DNA from: SHXO01 sp964523885
Lineage (GTDB): Bacteria; Pseudomonadota; Gammaproteobacteria; Burkholderiales; SHXO01
Length of the DNA: 64,000 bases
Direction of reading: 5' to 3'
Assembly (NCBI GenBank): GCA_964523885.1
Contig: CAZFYX010000004.1
Coordinates: forward strand, 1 to 64,000
Part shown: positions 18,719 to 27,190 of the stretch, piece by piece
Layout of the letters: every line of letters starts with the position of its first letter
Numbering within the stretch: position 1 is the stretch's first letter
Program-made: the position numbers and the translations under genes
The notes under the pieces: model-generated
Database searches by the model: none
Seen by the model: only the letters and a program-made list of their open reading frames with translations
What the model was told of the DNA's origin: nothing

Positions 18719-18883
18719 CGCGTAGTCGGCTGGCTCGATGCACGCCGCATGCCGAAGAGGTGAAGCCCGAGGCGCTGCGCGCAGGCTTGCATCGAGCCTG
18801 CAGCGTATGATCGATTCGCGCATCGCCATTCAGCGGCGGGATTCGATCGTCGCGGGCGCTGCATGTAAATTCTTCAGTACGCA

Positions 18884-19747
18884 ATGGCGGCAGAGCAATC
18901 CTCATTCGACGCAGCGCAGTACAAGAACGCGCAGCGCGAGCAGTGGAACAAGGACGGCGCGGGCTGGCTACGCTGGAATGCCGTGCTGGACCGTTGGTAC
19001 GGGGAGCCGACTCGTCGGATGCTCGATCTGGCCGGCCTTCGATCGGGGCAGCGCGTGCTGGACATCGCTGCGGGCGCCGGCGAGCCGGCTGTCAGTGCCG
19101 CCGAGCGGGTGGGCCCTGGTGGGCACGTCCTGGCGACCGACATCTCCGAGGGCATCCTGGAACTGGCTCAGCAGATCGCGCGTGAACGCGGCCTCGCGCA
19201 GGTCGAGACCCGCGCGATGGACGGGGAGAACCTGGATCTCCCCGATGCTTCCTTCGATGCGGTGGTATGTCGGCTTGGCCTGATGTACATGCCGCATCCC
19301 GTGACAGCGCTGCGCGAGTGGCGCCGTGTGCTGAGACCGGGCGGTCGGGTGGCGGTGGTCGTGTTCTCCACCCCCGATCGGAACAGCTGGGGCTCCGTAC
19401 CGGCTTCAATCATCCGACGGCGCGCGCAGGTACCGCCTCCGGCTCCCGGTCAACCCGGGCCCTTCAGCCTCGGCAGCCCAGGCGTGCTCGAAGACGTCTT
19501 CCGACACGCGGGGTTTTCAGACCCGGAGATTCGCGCCGTGCCGGTGCCGCACGCGGCAGCCAGTGCCGCGGCGTACGTGAGAGTTGCCAGGGAAGCGTTC
19601 GGTGGATTCAACGCCATGATGGGTCACCTGTCCGCCGCGGAGCGGGAGTCGGTGTGGGACGAGGTGGAGAGCGTGTTGCGCAACTTCGAATCGGCGCAGG
19701 GATTCGAGGTGCCAGGCGAGTCCCTGGTGTGCGCGGCGACGAAGTGA
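18884..19747 (+). CDS. Class I SAM-dependent methyltransferase
   Basis: A 287-residue methyltransferase of the UbiE/MenG-like class. Motif I is VLDIAAGAGEPAV (about 51-63), followed by LATDISEGILELA, the acidic loop RAMDGENLDLPDASFDAVVC and MYMPHPVTALREWRRVLRPGG. The C-terminal part (from about 165) is a substrate lid. It is cytosolic by lack of any signal. The start ATG 18884 lacks a strong ribosome site. The gene stands alone, 165 bp after the kinase in a gap with nothing recognisable. The acceptor is unknown. Confidence 0.85.
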   Translation: MAAEQSSFDAAQYKNAQREQWNKDGAGWLRWNAVLDRWYGEPTRRMLDLAGLRSGQRVLDIAAGAGEPAVSAAERVGPGGHVLATDISEGILELAQQIARERGLAQVETRAMDGENLDLPDASFDAVVCRLGLMYMPHPVTALREWRRVLRPGGRVAVVVFSTPDRNSWGSVPASIIRRRAQVPPPAPGQPGPFSLGSPGVLEDVFRHAGFSDPEIRAVPVPHAAASAAAYVRVAREAFGGFNAMMGHLSAAERESVWDEVESVLRNFESAQGFEVPGESLVCAATK

Positions 19748-19860
19748 TCGGGCGCGGACCGCTCAAGGCCGCGTCGTCTTCAGCTCGTATGTCGATTCCG
19801 CGCGCTCCCGTTCGACCAATCCCCGAGGGAATATTCCCGCACCTTTCTCCGGAGTACTGA

Positions 19861-20340
19861 ATGCCCAGCAAGAACACGGTCTGCCTGTGGTACGACGGCA
19901 CCGCCCTGGATGCGGCACGGTTCTACGCCGAAACGATTCCGAACAGTTCGGTGGGCGCGGTGATGCATGCACCGGGTGACTATCCTGACGGCAAGCAGGG
20001 CGACGTCCTGACCGTCGAATTCACCGTGGCGGGCATTCCCTGCCTCGGACTCAACGGCGGTCCGCAGTTCAAGCACAGCGAGGCGTTCTCGTTCCAGATC
20101 TCGACCGAGGACCAGGCCGAAACCGATCGCCTGTGGAACGCGATCGTCGGCAACGGCGGTCAGGAGAGCGCCTGCGGCTGGTGCAAGGACAAGTGGGGGC
20201 TGAACTGGCAGATCACGCCACGCGCCCTTATCGAAGCGATCACCGACCCGGATCGTGCCGCGGCCAGGCGAGCGTTCGACGCGATGATGACGATGCGCAA
20301 GATCGACATCGCCACGATCGAGGCGGCGCGGCGGGGCTGA
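19861..20340 (+). CDS. VOC superfamily protein (PhnB-like)
   Basis: A 159-residue vicinal-oxygen-chelate protein of the type often named after 3-demethylubiquinone methyltransferases. It begins NTVCLWYDGTALDAARFYAE and has GLNGGPQFKHSEAFSF and SACGWCKDKWGLNWQITP, which are typical. Such proteins are dimeric beta-alpha-beta-beta-beta folds; many have no known enzymatic activity. ATG 19861 follows a CCGGAG ribosome site. It lies 113 bp after the methyltransferase on the same strand and is convergent with the DUF2652 gene. Confidence 0.85.
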   Translation: MPSKNTVCLWYDGTALDAARFYAETIPNSSVGAVMHAPGDYPDGKQGDVLTVEFTVAGIPCLGLNGGPQFKHSEAFSFQISTEDQAETDRLWNAIVGNGGQESACGWCKDKWGLNWQITPRALIEAITDPDRAAARRAFDAMMTMRKIDIATIEAARRG

Positions 20341-20396
20341 GAGGGGCAGGTGCACCATCTCACTCCGAACCGTCGGGAAAGAAAAATGGCCGGCCG

Positions 20397-21455
20397 TCAG
20401 GCCTCGCCCTGCTCGCACACCCGCTTGAGCAGCTCGAAGTTGGTCGCCTGGCCAGCCAGCATGCCGCGCTTCTTCTCCGCTGGCGGCTCCGCCCCCAGCC
20501 AGCGCACGTTGAACCCAAGCCGGGTGCTGCCGTTCTCCAGCGCTTCCAGTTCGTAGTTGGCCAGAAGCTTCACGTCGATCTGCGGGATCTCCACGTGTTC
20601 CGAGTACAGGGCGCGGTCATCCTGGAACTTGCTGTACACGGCAGTGTTGATCAGCCTCAGGCCATGGAAGATGCAGTTGTGCCGCATGCCGATGCGCTCG
20701 GTGGTCATCTCGCGGTCGATCGTGTCCACGCCTTCCAGCCATTGCGGCCGTTTGTCTACGTTCACCAGCGTCTGGTACACGGTGCGCACCGGTGCGTCGA
20801 TCACGAGCTCGAGGTTGTCGTCACCCTTCTCGATCACGACGGGTGGGGGCGGCGCGGGAGGCGAGATCTGCCGGCGGTACTGGGTGAGCGTCGCGAACTC
20901 GTATTCGATCGCGCCGATGGTGTCGTAGGAGTGACTTGATTTGGACCAGCGCAGGCTCGGGTGGGGCTGAGCCAGGCCGGCAGCCGTGCAGCAGGCCTGC
21001 GTCATCAGGATGTACTCCGACGAGTCGATGCCGTTCTTGAGCAGCCGGTGCGCCACGATCATGTCCACGCCGGTCGCCTTCACGAACCGCGCGACCTTGA
21101 TCTCCTTCAAGTAGCCGAAGTGGGCGACGAACTTGAGCGTCAGGGTCCCGGCGCTCTGGCAGGCGCCGCACTGGCAGACGGTATCGCGCTCGATCACCAT
21201 CAGGCGCTGATGGAACCTGGAGAACATGGTCAGGCACTGCTCGACGAGCCGCCCCCGGTCGAGGGGCGCTCCGGTCCGGTAGAAGAGCAGGGCGTCGCCC
21301 TCGATCTCGGCCAGGGTGAAGCCGGTCTCGTTCGAATCGACCAGCAGCTCCAGCAGTTCCGTGATGATGTGCGCCGCGTGATCGATCTCGGTGGCCGAGG
21401 TGAATTCGGTGAAGCCGCTGATGTCCGGGATGAAGATGATCGCCTGTTCGGCCAT
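20397..21455 (-). CDS. DUF2652 protein: cyclase-like domain plus SRPBCC domain
   Basis: A 352-residue protein. Residues about 1-165 form a DUF2652 nucleotide-cyclase-like domain: IIFIPDISGFTEFTSAT places an Asp where class III cyclases bind metal, and TLAEIEGDALLFYR has the second. A CQCGAC cluster (about residues 90-95) may bind metal. Residues about 205-345 resemble an SRPBCC/START-like ligand-binding fold (NLELVIDAPVRTVYQTLV, RPQWLEGVDTI, LLANYELEALENGSTRL). No membrane segments are seen. It lies 21 bp downstream of the quinone oxidoreductase gene in one operon. Whether it makes a cyclic nucleotide is unknown. Confidence 0.82.
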   Translation of the reverse strand: MAEQAIIFIPDISGFTEFTSATEIDHAAHIITELLELLVDSNETGFTLAEIEGDALLFYRTGAPLDRGRLVEQCLTMFSRFHQRLMVIERDTVCQCGACQSAGTLTLKFVAHFGYLKEIKVARFVKATGVDMIVAHRLLKNGIDSSEYILMTQACCTAAGLAQPHPSLRWSKSSHSYDTIGAIEYEFATLTQYRRQISPPAPPPPVVIEKGDDNLELVIDAPVRTVYQTLVNVDKRPQWLEGVDTIDREMTTERIGMRHNCIFHGLRLINTAVYSKFQDDRALYSEHVEIPQIDVKLLANYELEALENGSTRLGFNVRWLGAEPPAEKKRGMLAGQATNFELLKRVCEQGEA

Positions 21456-21476
21456 GACCGGCGCCCGTCCTCGCGT

Positions 21477-22451
21477 CTACGGCACCAGGACCAGCGGTAT
21501 CGTCGCGCCTGCCGCCTCGATCACCCGGTGGCTCTCGGCGGCCTCGCCCAGCGGGAACGTGCGCGCCGGGTTGACCTTGAGCCAGCCTTCCTCCAATGCC
21601 CGGAAGACGTTGACCGCCATCTCCTCCCGCTGCGCGGCTTCGCGCACGTAGTGGAACACGATGGGCCGGGAGAGACTGTTGGACTTCGCGGCCAGGCGCG
21701 ACACCTCGAACGGCGGCACCGAGCCGGACGCCTGGCCGAAGTTGACCAGGTGGCCACAGAAGTCCAGGCAGTCGAGCGACCCGAAGAAGCTCTCCTTGCC
21801 GACGCCGTCGTAGGCGACGGCCACGCCCCTGCCCTGGGTGATCTCGCGAACGCGCTCGACGAAATTCTCGCGCTTGAAGTTGATCCGGTAGTGGCAGCCC
21901 GCGGCGGCGGCGGCGCGGTCCTGCTCCTCATCAGCAACGGTGCCGATGATCCTTGCGCCGATGTGCGAGGCCCATTGGCACAGCAACTGGCCGACGCCGC
22001 CGGCCGCCGCCTGCACGAGGACCCATGACCCGGGCGTGACCTGATGCACCCGCCGCAGCAGCATCTCGACGGTGAGCCCGCGCAGCAGCGCGGACGCCGC
22101 GACCTCGTCGCTCACGCCGGCGGGGATGCGCAGCAACTGCGCCTGATCGATGACGCGCTCTGAAGCGTAGACGCCATAGGCACCGGTGACGTAGGCGACG
22201 CGGTCACCCACCTTCCATCGCGTGACCTCGGCCCCGCATTCCGTGACCACCCCGGCTGCTTCGATCCCCGGAATGCCGGGCAGCTGCAGCGTCTTGTACA
22301 GGCCTGAGCGGACGTACACGTCGTGGAAGTTCACACCGATCCGGCTGTGCTTCAGCCGCACTTCGTTCGGCTTCGGCGCCCCAACCTGAATCTCCTTCAG
22401 CTGCAGGACCTCGGGTCCGCCGTACTGCTCGATCACTACCGCCTGTGCCAT
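21477..22451 (-). CDS. Quinone oxidoreductase-like NADPH enzyme (MDR, zinc-free)
   Basis: A 324-residue medium-chain reductase of the QOR/zeta-crystallin group. It has AQAVVIEQYGGPEVLQL at the N-terminus, RIGVNFHDVYVRSGLY in the catalytic fold and the NADPH motif VQAAAGGVGQLLCQWA. The catalytic-zinc Cys is absent, as in QORs. ATG 22451 is preferred to a TTG two codons upstream. It is the first gene of an operon with the DUF2652 gene and is divergent from the GST gene. The probable role is one- or two-electron reduction of quinones or enones. Confidence 0.9.
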   Translation of the reverse strand: MAQAVVIEQYGGPEVLQLKEIQVGAPKPNEVRLKHSRIGVNFHDVYVRSGLYKTLQLPGIPGIEAAGVVTECGAEVTRWKVGDRVAYVTGAYGVYASERVIDQAQLLRIPAGVSDEVAASALLRGLTVEMLLRRVHQVTPGSWVLVQAAAGGVGQLLCQWASHIGARIIGTVADEEQDRAAAAAGCHYRINFKRENFVERVREITQGRGVAVAYDGVGKESFFGSLDCLDFCGHLVNFGQASGSVPPFEVSRLAAKSNSLSRPIVFHYVREAAQREEMAVNVFRALEEGWLKVNPARTFPLGEAAESHRVIEAAGATIPLVLVP

Positions 22452-22482
22452 GCTCAAGTCCTTGGTCGAGTGTCAAATCGCT

Positions 22483-22500
22483 CTCAGCAGAATTGTTGAG
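22483..22500. promoter_or_regulatory. Imperfect palindrome CTCAGCA-GAAT-TGTTGAG
   Basis: An 18-bp inverted repeat with 6 of 7 arm positions matching, between the divergent QOR and GST genes, overlapping the predicted -35 of the GST promoter. It is a candidate operator; no regulator gene is adjacent. Confidence 0.3.
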
Positions 22501-22524
22501 AACGGGATGGTCATCGGGTATCTT
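22496..22524 (+). promoter_or_regulatory. Predicted sigma-70 promoter of the GST gene
   Basis: TTGAGA (22496-22501) and TATCTT (22519-22524) are spaced by 17 bp, leaving a leader of about 110 nt before the GTG start. Confidence 0.4.
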
Positions 22525-22640
22525 CGCGCAGAGATCGCCGCGGCCGCATGGCGGGCAGGCTGGCGCCCGTTGACTCTGATGCCCCGGGGCTGCAGGCCGC
22601 AGGCACGGAGACGCCCGAAATTCCCTGGAGAGAACTGCCT

Positions 22641-23273
22641 GTGATCATTCTGCACCATCTGAACAACTCGCGTTCGCAGCGCATCCTGTGGCTGATGGAG
22701 GAGTTGAACATCCCCTACCGGATCGAGCGCTACCAGCGCGACGCCAAGACCAACCTTGCGCCGCCGGAGTTGCGCGCCATCCATCCCCTCGGCAAGTCGC
22801 CTGTCATCCAGGATGGCGACCTGCTGCTGGCCGAGTCGGGTGCCATCATCGAATACCTGGTCGATCGGTACGGCAAGGGCCAGCTCATTCCCCAGCGCGG
22901 GACGCAGGAGCACATCCGCTATCTGCACTGGCTGCACTTCGCCGAGGGCACGATCATGCTGCACCTGGTGGGCCGGCTCTATCTCACCCGCGTGGGGGAG
23001 GCGGCCAAGGCCATGCAGGGAAGGGTGGAAGGGATGATCCAGGCCGAGCTCGATCTGGTGGAGGCCGAACTCGGGCGCAGCGCCTACCTTGCCGGTCCGG
23101 AATTCAGCGCCGCCGACGTCCAGATGATGTTCCCCCTGGAGTTCGCCCTGCACGCGGGCCTCGCAGGCGAGCGGCATACCAGGCTGCGCGACTATGTCGG
23201 GCGGATGCAGGCGCGACCTGCCTATCGCCGTGCCCTGGAAGCGGGCGGCGCCTATGCATACGGCGGCAGCTGA
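22641..23273 (+). CDS. Glutathione S-transferase family protein
   Basis: A 210-residue GST. The thioredoxin-like domain (1-80) has LHHLNNSRSQRILWLMEEL, with Ser/Asn of NNSRS at the glutathione-activating position, then HPLGKSPVIQDGDLLLAES, the conserved cis-Pro and Ser of the glutathione site. The helical C-terminal domain follows from about 90, with FSAADVQMMFPLEF. The start is GTG 22641 after GGAGAG; upstream in-frame codons give no recognisable domain. It probably conjugates or transfers glutathione to an electrophile in detoxification. It is divergent from the quinone reductase operon. Confidence 0.9.
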   Translation: MIILHHLNNSRSQRILWLMEELNIPYRIERYQRDAKTNLAPPELRAIHPLGKSPVIQDGDLLLAESGAIIEYLVDRYGKGQLIPQRGTQEHIRYLHWLHFAEGTIMLHLVGRLYLTRVGEAAKAMQGRVEGMIQAELDLVEAELGRSAYLAGPEFSAADVQMMFPLEFALHAGLAGERHTRLRDYVGRMQARPAYRRALEAGGAYAYGGS

Positions 23274-23371
23274 AGTGCGGCCGGGGGAAGTGCGACCCCG
23301 CGAGTGAGCGGAACGGAGAACCGCGGCCCCGCTGCCGCGCTCCGCCCGTTTGCCGTATCCGGTGATCGCTG

Positions 23372-25147
23372 ATGTCGGGTGCCGAAGTGCATCGCGGTTA
23401 CAGACCACGCGTGAGCGAGAACAAGCGGCTGGCGTTCGCGCTGCTGATCTCGCTGTGGATCCACGCGCTGTTGATGACCTTGACCTTCAGCGGCGACGGA
23501 CTCGGGCTGCCGGGTTTGGGCCTGCCCTGGCAGGATCGGCGCATCGAGGCGCAGGGCATGGTCGTGAGGCTCGTTCCGCCCCCGGCTCCCCCTGTGGAGC
23601 CGGCGCTTCCGTCGGACTCGCAGCCCTCGCCTCAGGCACCAATGGAGCAGACTCCGTCCAGTCAGCCCGATCCGGCGTCTTCGCTGCCACCGGAGCCGAT
23701 CGCGCTCCCCGTCATCCCGTCTGCGCCGGGACCTGCAGACACCCAGCCCACGGCAGAAGTGCAGCCACCGCAGGCGGCCCCGGCCAGCGCAGATACCGCG
23801 AGACCCCTGCCGCGCGTGAACGGCGCCGCCGAAGTGGCGCTGGCCGAGCACATCGAGCCGCCCGTCAGCGCGCTGAAGCCCGATAACGAGGTCGCTCTTC
23901 CGCCCGCTGCAGAAGTGCCAAGGCCTGGCGCCACGACAGGCTCGATCAGGTCCAGCAGCGTGGAGCCCGGTCCGGCTGCGCCTCGCGATGTGGGGGATGC
24001 CTTGCCGGAGCGAACCGCCACGAAACCTCAGGCGCAGTCCGAGGACCGGGCGGCTGCGGCGCAAGAGGCAGCTCGTCAGGAGGCAGCTCGCATCGAAGCC
24101 GAGCGGGAGGCGCTGCGGCAGGAAGCGGCCCGCCAGGAAGCGGCTCGTGTAGAGGCAGCCCGTCTCGAGGCCGCACCGCAGGAAGCCCAGCGCCAGGAAG
24201 CCGCACGACAAGCAGCCGCGGAGCAGGAGGCACGGCGGCAGGAGGCCGCTCGTGCAGAGGCCGCCCGGCTCGAGGCCGCGCGACAGGAAGCCCAACGCCA
24301 GGAGGTGGCGCGACAGGCGGCTGCGGAGCAGGAAGCGCGACGGCAGGAGGCCGCTCGTGCAGAGGCCGCTCGGCTCGAGGCTGCGCGACAGGACGCCCAA
24401 CGCCAGGAAGCCGCACGAAAGGCCGCGGCGGAGCAGGAGGCGCGGCGGCAGGAGGCCGCTCGCGCAGAGGCAGCCCGGCTCGAGGCAGCGCGGCAGGAGG
24501 CCCAACGCCAGGAGGCGGCCCGACAGGCGGCTGCCAAGCTGGAGGCGCAGAGGCAGGAAGCCGCTCGTCTAGAGGCTGCCCGGCTCGAGGCCGCCCGGAA
24601 GGAGGCGCAACGTCAGGAAGCGGCGCGCCAGGAGGCCGCGCGCGTCCGGGCCGAACAGGAGGCAAAACGGGAAGAGACGCTTCGGGCCATCGGACGGCAA
24701 CTCGATGAAGAAGCCGCCCAGCGTGAAGCCGCAGAGCGCAAAGCTGCCGCGGATGCCGAGCGTCAGCCCGACGAGCTGCCCCTGACGCTGAGCACCGGGC
24801 GCCGGGTCAAGGTGTTTGGACGCACCCACCCCAACCCCGAACTCGTCCAGTACGCGGAGACCTGGGCCCGGAGGATTCAGTTCAACACCTCGATCGACAC
24901 CGTCCACGCGGTGGCAAAGCGGCCTCACACGGTTCCAGTGGTGACGGTCGCCCTGCGCAGCGACGGATCGGTGGAATCGGTGACGTTTGAGCTCTCCAGC
25001 GGCGCGGCGGAGGTCGACTCCGCGATACGCCAGATCGTGGAGCGCCAGAAGCCCTATGCGCGGTTTCCGGAGGCGCTGGCCCATGACTACGATGTGATCG
25101 AGATCCGCCGAAGCTGGCGCTTCGATTCGGTGCTGCAGCTGTATTGA
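23372..25147 (+). CDS. TolA/TonB-like envelope protein A with EAAR repeats
   Basis: A 591-residue inner-membrane-anchored protein. It has a short cytoplasmic head and one membrane helix (about 20-39; FALLISLWIHALLM). A Pro-rich segment (about 65-150) follows, then a long charged helix (about 226-436) of five-residue xEAAR/QEAAR units. These form 35-residue blocks, encoded by a 105-bp repeat present in at least three close copies. The C-terminal domain (about 470-591; RVKVFGRTHPNPELVQYAE, VVTVALRSDGSVESVTF) is of TonB/TolA C-terminal type. It resembles TolA in layout, but no tolQR or exbBD is next to it. A paralogue follows directly. The linker could span the periplasm. Confidence 0.8.
   Translation: MSGAEVHRGYRPRVSENKRLAFALLISLWIHALLMTLTFSGDGLGLPGLGLPWQDRRIEAQGMVVRLVPPPAPPVEPALPSDSQPSPQAPMEQTPSSQPDPASSLPPEPIALPVIPSAPGPADTQPTAEVQPPQAAPASADTARPLPRVNGAAEVALAEHIEPPVSALKPDNEVALPPAAEVPRPGATTGSIRSSSVEPGPAAPRDVGDALPERTATKPQAQSEDRAAAAQEAARQEAARIEAEREALRQEAARQEAARVEAARLEAAPQEAQRQEAARQAAAEQEARRQEAARAEAARLEAARQEAQRQEVARQAAAEQEARRQEAARAEAARLEAARQDAQRQEAARKAAAEQEARRQEAARAEAARLEAARQEAQRQEAARQAAAKLEAQRQEAARLEAARLEAARKEAQRQEAARQEAARVRAEQEAKREETLRAIGRQLDEEAAQREAAERKAAADAERQPDELPLTLSTGRRVKVFGRTHPNPELVQYAETWARRIQFNTSIDTVHAVAKRPHTVPVVTVALRSDGSVESVTFELSSGAAEVDSAIRQIVERQKPYARFPEALAHDYDVIEIRRSWRFDSVLQLY
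23995..24690. repeat. Intragenic 105-bp tandem repeats, TolA-like gene A
   Basis: The DNA coding the EAAR helix consists of near-identical 105-bp units (35 residues) made of 15-bp sub-units based on CAGGAGGCCGCTCGT-like codons. Copies at about 24160-24265, 24266-24370, 24371-24475 and 24476-24580 differ at few positions. Such tandem repeats recombine and can change the helix length in multiples of 35 residues without a frameshift. Confidence 0.7.
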
Positions 25148-25200
25148 CGCGAACATCCTGTCGCTCCAGGTCGACACGGTGTGCGAAGTCCGCCCCGTGC

Positions 25201-25220
25201 GCGGACCTGACCAGGTCCGC
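25201..25220. terminator. Perfect hairpin between the TolA-like genes
   Basis: GCGGACCT-GACC-AGGTCCGC is a perfect 8-bp stem with a 4-base loop, 54 bp after the stop of gene A and about 100 bp before gene B. No T run follows, so it may be an attenuating or mRNA-stabilising hairpin rather than a full terminator. Confidence 0.4.
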
Positions 25221-25317
25221 GTCGAGCACCCGCTGAAGGATTCCGACCGACCAGCGCCCGCGCTGCCGTGACCGGCACGCGGGCTGCTGCCTCCCGGCCC
25301 AACCAGGAGGGGCGAGG

Positions 25318-27165
25318 ATGGCCAGGGCGGTCTGGCGCATGGCCGGTCGGGTGGTGGCTCGTCGAGAGCCGCGCGCAGTGTCGGGCATGCCTTCCTCATT
25401 GGATGGCCGGGCCCGCCTGGTCGAAGACCGGCGACTGGCCTATGCGCTGCTGCTCTCGCTGACGTTCCATGCGCTGCTGTTGAGCCTGAATTTCCGTGGT
25501 CAGGGGCTCGGGCTTCCGGGCTTCGGCTTCCCCTGGCAAGAGCGCCGCGTCCAAGCGCCCGACCTGGTCGTCAGGCTCGTTCCCCCGCTGCCACCGACAC
25601 CACCTGCACAGGCGGCGATCCCGCCGGTCGCGCAACCCCTGCACCAGCCGCTGGTCGCGCCCACGCCTGCGCCGCGACCGCGTCCGGCTCGTTCCGCACC
25701 ATCTGCCGCGCAGAAACGCGCAACGGCCCCCGCTGCCACCGCACGGATCGAACCCGGGCCGGCGCACGACGCGTCGCCCCCTGCGGATACTGCGAACGCG
25801 CTGCCGCCCGCCGAAGGGCCGGCCTACGCGGCACTCGCGGACATCATTGAACCGCCTGTCACCGAGCGCAAACCCGACAACGAAGTTGCAGCTCAGGGGC
25901 CATTGGCTGGCGCCACACCAGGCATCTCCATCGCCGAGCCCGGCTCGACTGCACCTGCCGACGCTGGTGACACATTGCGGGAGACGACCGATGCCAAGGC
26001 GCAGGAGGAGGCCCTCGAGCGAACGGCTGCGGCCCAAGAGGCTGCTCGTCAGGAGACTGCTCGAGTCGTGGCCGCGCGGCAGGAAGCTGAACGCCAGGAA
26101 GCTGCGCGACAGGCCGTTGCCGAGCTGGAGGTGCAGCGGCAGGAGGCGGCTCGCCAGGAAGTCGTCCGCATCGAGGCCGTGCGCCAGGAAGCGCAACGCC
26201 AGGAAGCGGCGCGACTGGCCGCAGCGGAGCTGGAAGCGCAGCGCCAGGAGGCCGCTCGACAGGAAGTGGCGCGTGTCGAAGCCGAGCGCCAGGAGGCCCA
26301 ACGCCAGGAGTTGGCGCGACAGGCCGCAGCTCAGCTGGAAGCGCAGCGGCAGGAAGCGGCTCGGCAGGAGGCAGAACGTGTCGAAGCGGCCCGCGAGGAG
26401 GCTCAACGCCAGGAGGCTGCGCGACGGGCAGCCGCCGAACTGGAGGCGCAGCGGCAGGAAGCGGCTCGGCAGGAGGCAGCGCGCGTCGAGGCCACGCGCT
26501 TGGAGGCCGAACGCCAGGACGCTGCACGAAGAGCAGCCGCCGAACTGGAGGCGCAGCGGCAGGAAGCGGCGCGTCGCGAGGCCGCCCGCGTCGAGGCGGC
26601 TCGGCAGGAGGCTCGACGCCAGGAAGCAGCCCGACAGGAACTTGCTCGTCAGGAGGTCGCGGATCAGGCGGCGGCGCGGCAGCAGCCTGCGCAAGGACCG
26701 GCCAGCGAAGAGGAGGCAAGACGGCAGGAGAGGCTTCGGGCCATCGGGCGGCAACTCGATGAGGAGGCCGCACAGCGCGAAGCCGCCTCCAGGGAGCTAC
26801 CCCTGACCTTGAGCAACGGGCGTCGCATCAAGCTGTTCGGACGCACCCATCCCAACGCCGAGCTTATCAAGTATGCGGATGCGTGGGCCCAGCGGATCCA
26901 GTTCAGCACCGCGCCCGCAACGATCCGGGCGATGGCGAAGCGGCCTCTGCGCGATCCGATGGTGACGGTCGCCATTCGGAGCGACGGGTCCGTGGAGTCG
27001 GTGACATTCGAGCTCCCCAGCGGAGTCGCTGCGGTCGACAGCGCAATCCGACAGATCGTGGCAACTCAGGGCCACTATCAGTTTCCGCCGGCGCTCGCCC
27101 GCGAATACGATGTGATCGAGATCCGGCGCAGCTGGCACTTCGATTCCATCATTCTGCTCTACTGA
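25318..27165 (+). CDS. TolA/TonB-like envelope protein B, paralogue of A
   Basis: A 615-residue paralogue of the preceding gene. ATG 25318 has AGGAGG seven bases upstream. It has a longer cytoplasmic head (about 40 residues) and a membrane helix (about 41-58; YALLLSLTFHALLLSL). A Pro-rich stretch, a long EAAR helix (about 235-474) with 35-residue blocks, and the same C-terminal domain (about 495-615; KLFGRTHPNAELIKYAD) follow. The two paralogues share the head motif LGLPGLG/LGLPGFG plus PWQ and the last 120 residues, but the repeat sequences and numbers differ. Tandem duplication is clear. The partners and exported substrate are unknown. Confidence 0.8.
   Translation: MARAVWRMAGRVVARREPRAVSGMPSSLDGRARLVEDRRLAYALLLSLTFHALLLSLNFRGQGLGLPGFGFPWQERRVQAPDLVVRLVPPLPPTPPAQAAIPPVAQPLHQPLVAPTPAPRPRPARSAPSAAQKRATAPAATARIEPGPAHDASPPADTANALPPAEGPAYAALADIIEPPVTERKPDNEVAAQGPLAGATPGISIAEPGSTAPADAGDTLRETTDAKAQEEALERTAAAQEAARQETARVVAARQEAERQEAARQAVAELEVQRQEAARQEVVRIEAVRQEAQRQEAARLAAAELEAQRQEAARQEVARVEAERQEAQRQELARQAAAQLEAQRQEAARQEAERVEAAREEAQRQEAARRAAAELEAQRQEAARQEAARVEATRLEAERQDAARRAAAELEAQRQEAARREAARVEAARQEARRQEAARQELARQEVADQAAARQQPAQGPASEEEARRQERLRAIGRQLDEEAAQREAASRELPLTLSNGRRIKLFGRTHPNAELIKYADAWAQRIQFSTAPATIRAMAKRPLRDPMVTVAIRSDGSVESVTFELPSGVAAVDSAIRQIVATQGHYQFPPALAREYDVIEIRRSWHFDSIILLY
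26020..26740. repeat. Intragenic 105-bp tandem repeats, TolA-like gene B
   Basis: This stretch codes an EAAR helix of about 240 residues. Blocks of 105 bp recur about six times with more divergence than in gene A, mainly at the x positions of xEAAR. In both genes the unit is a multiple of 7 and of 5 residues, as expected for a continuous straight helix. Confidence 0.65.
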
Positions 27166-27169
27166 TTTG

Positions 27170-27190
27170 CGTCCGCCACGCTGGCGGATG
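27170..27190 (+). terminator. Hairpin after TolA-like gene B
   Basis: CGTCCGCC-ACGCT-GGCGGATG forms an 8-bp stem with one G-T pair, five bases after the stop codon. The T run after it is poor. Confidence 0.4.

Noticed and set aside
24160..24580. CRISPR-like regular repeats
   Set aside because: The repeats are tandem, without spacers, lie in an open frame and code for the EAAR helix.
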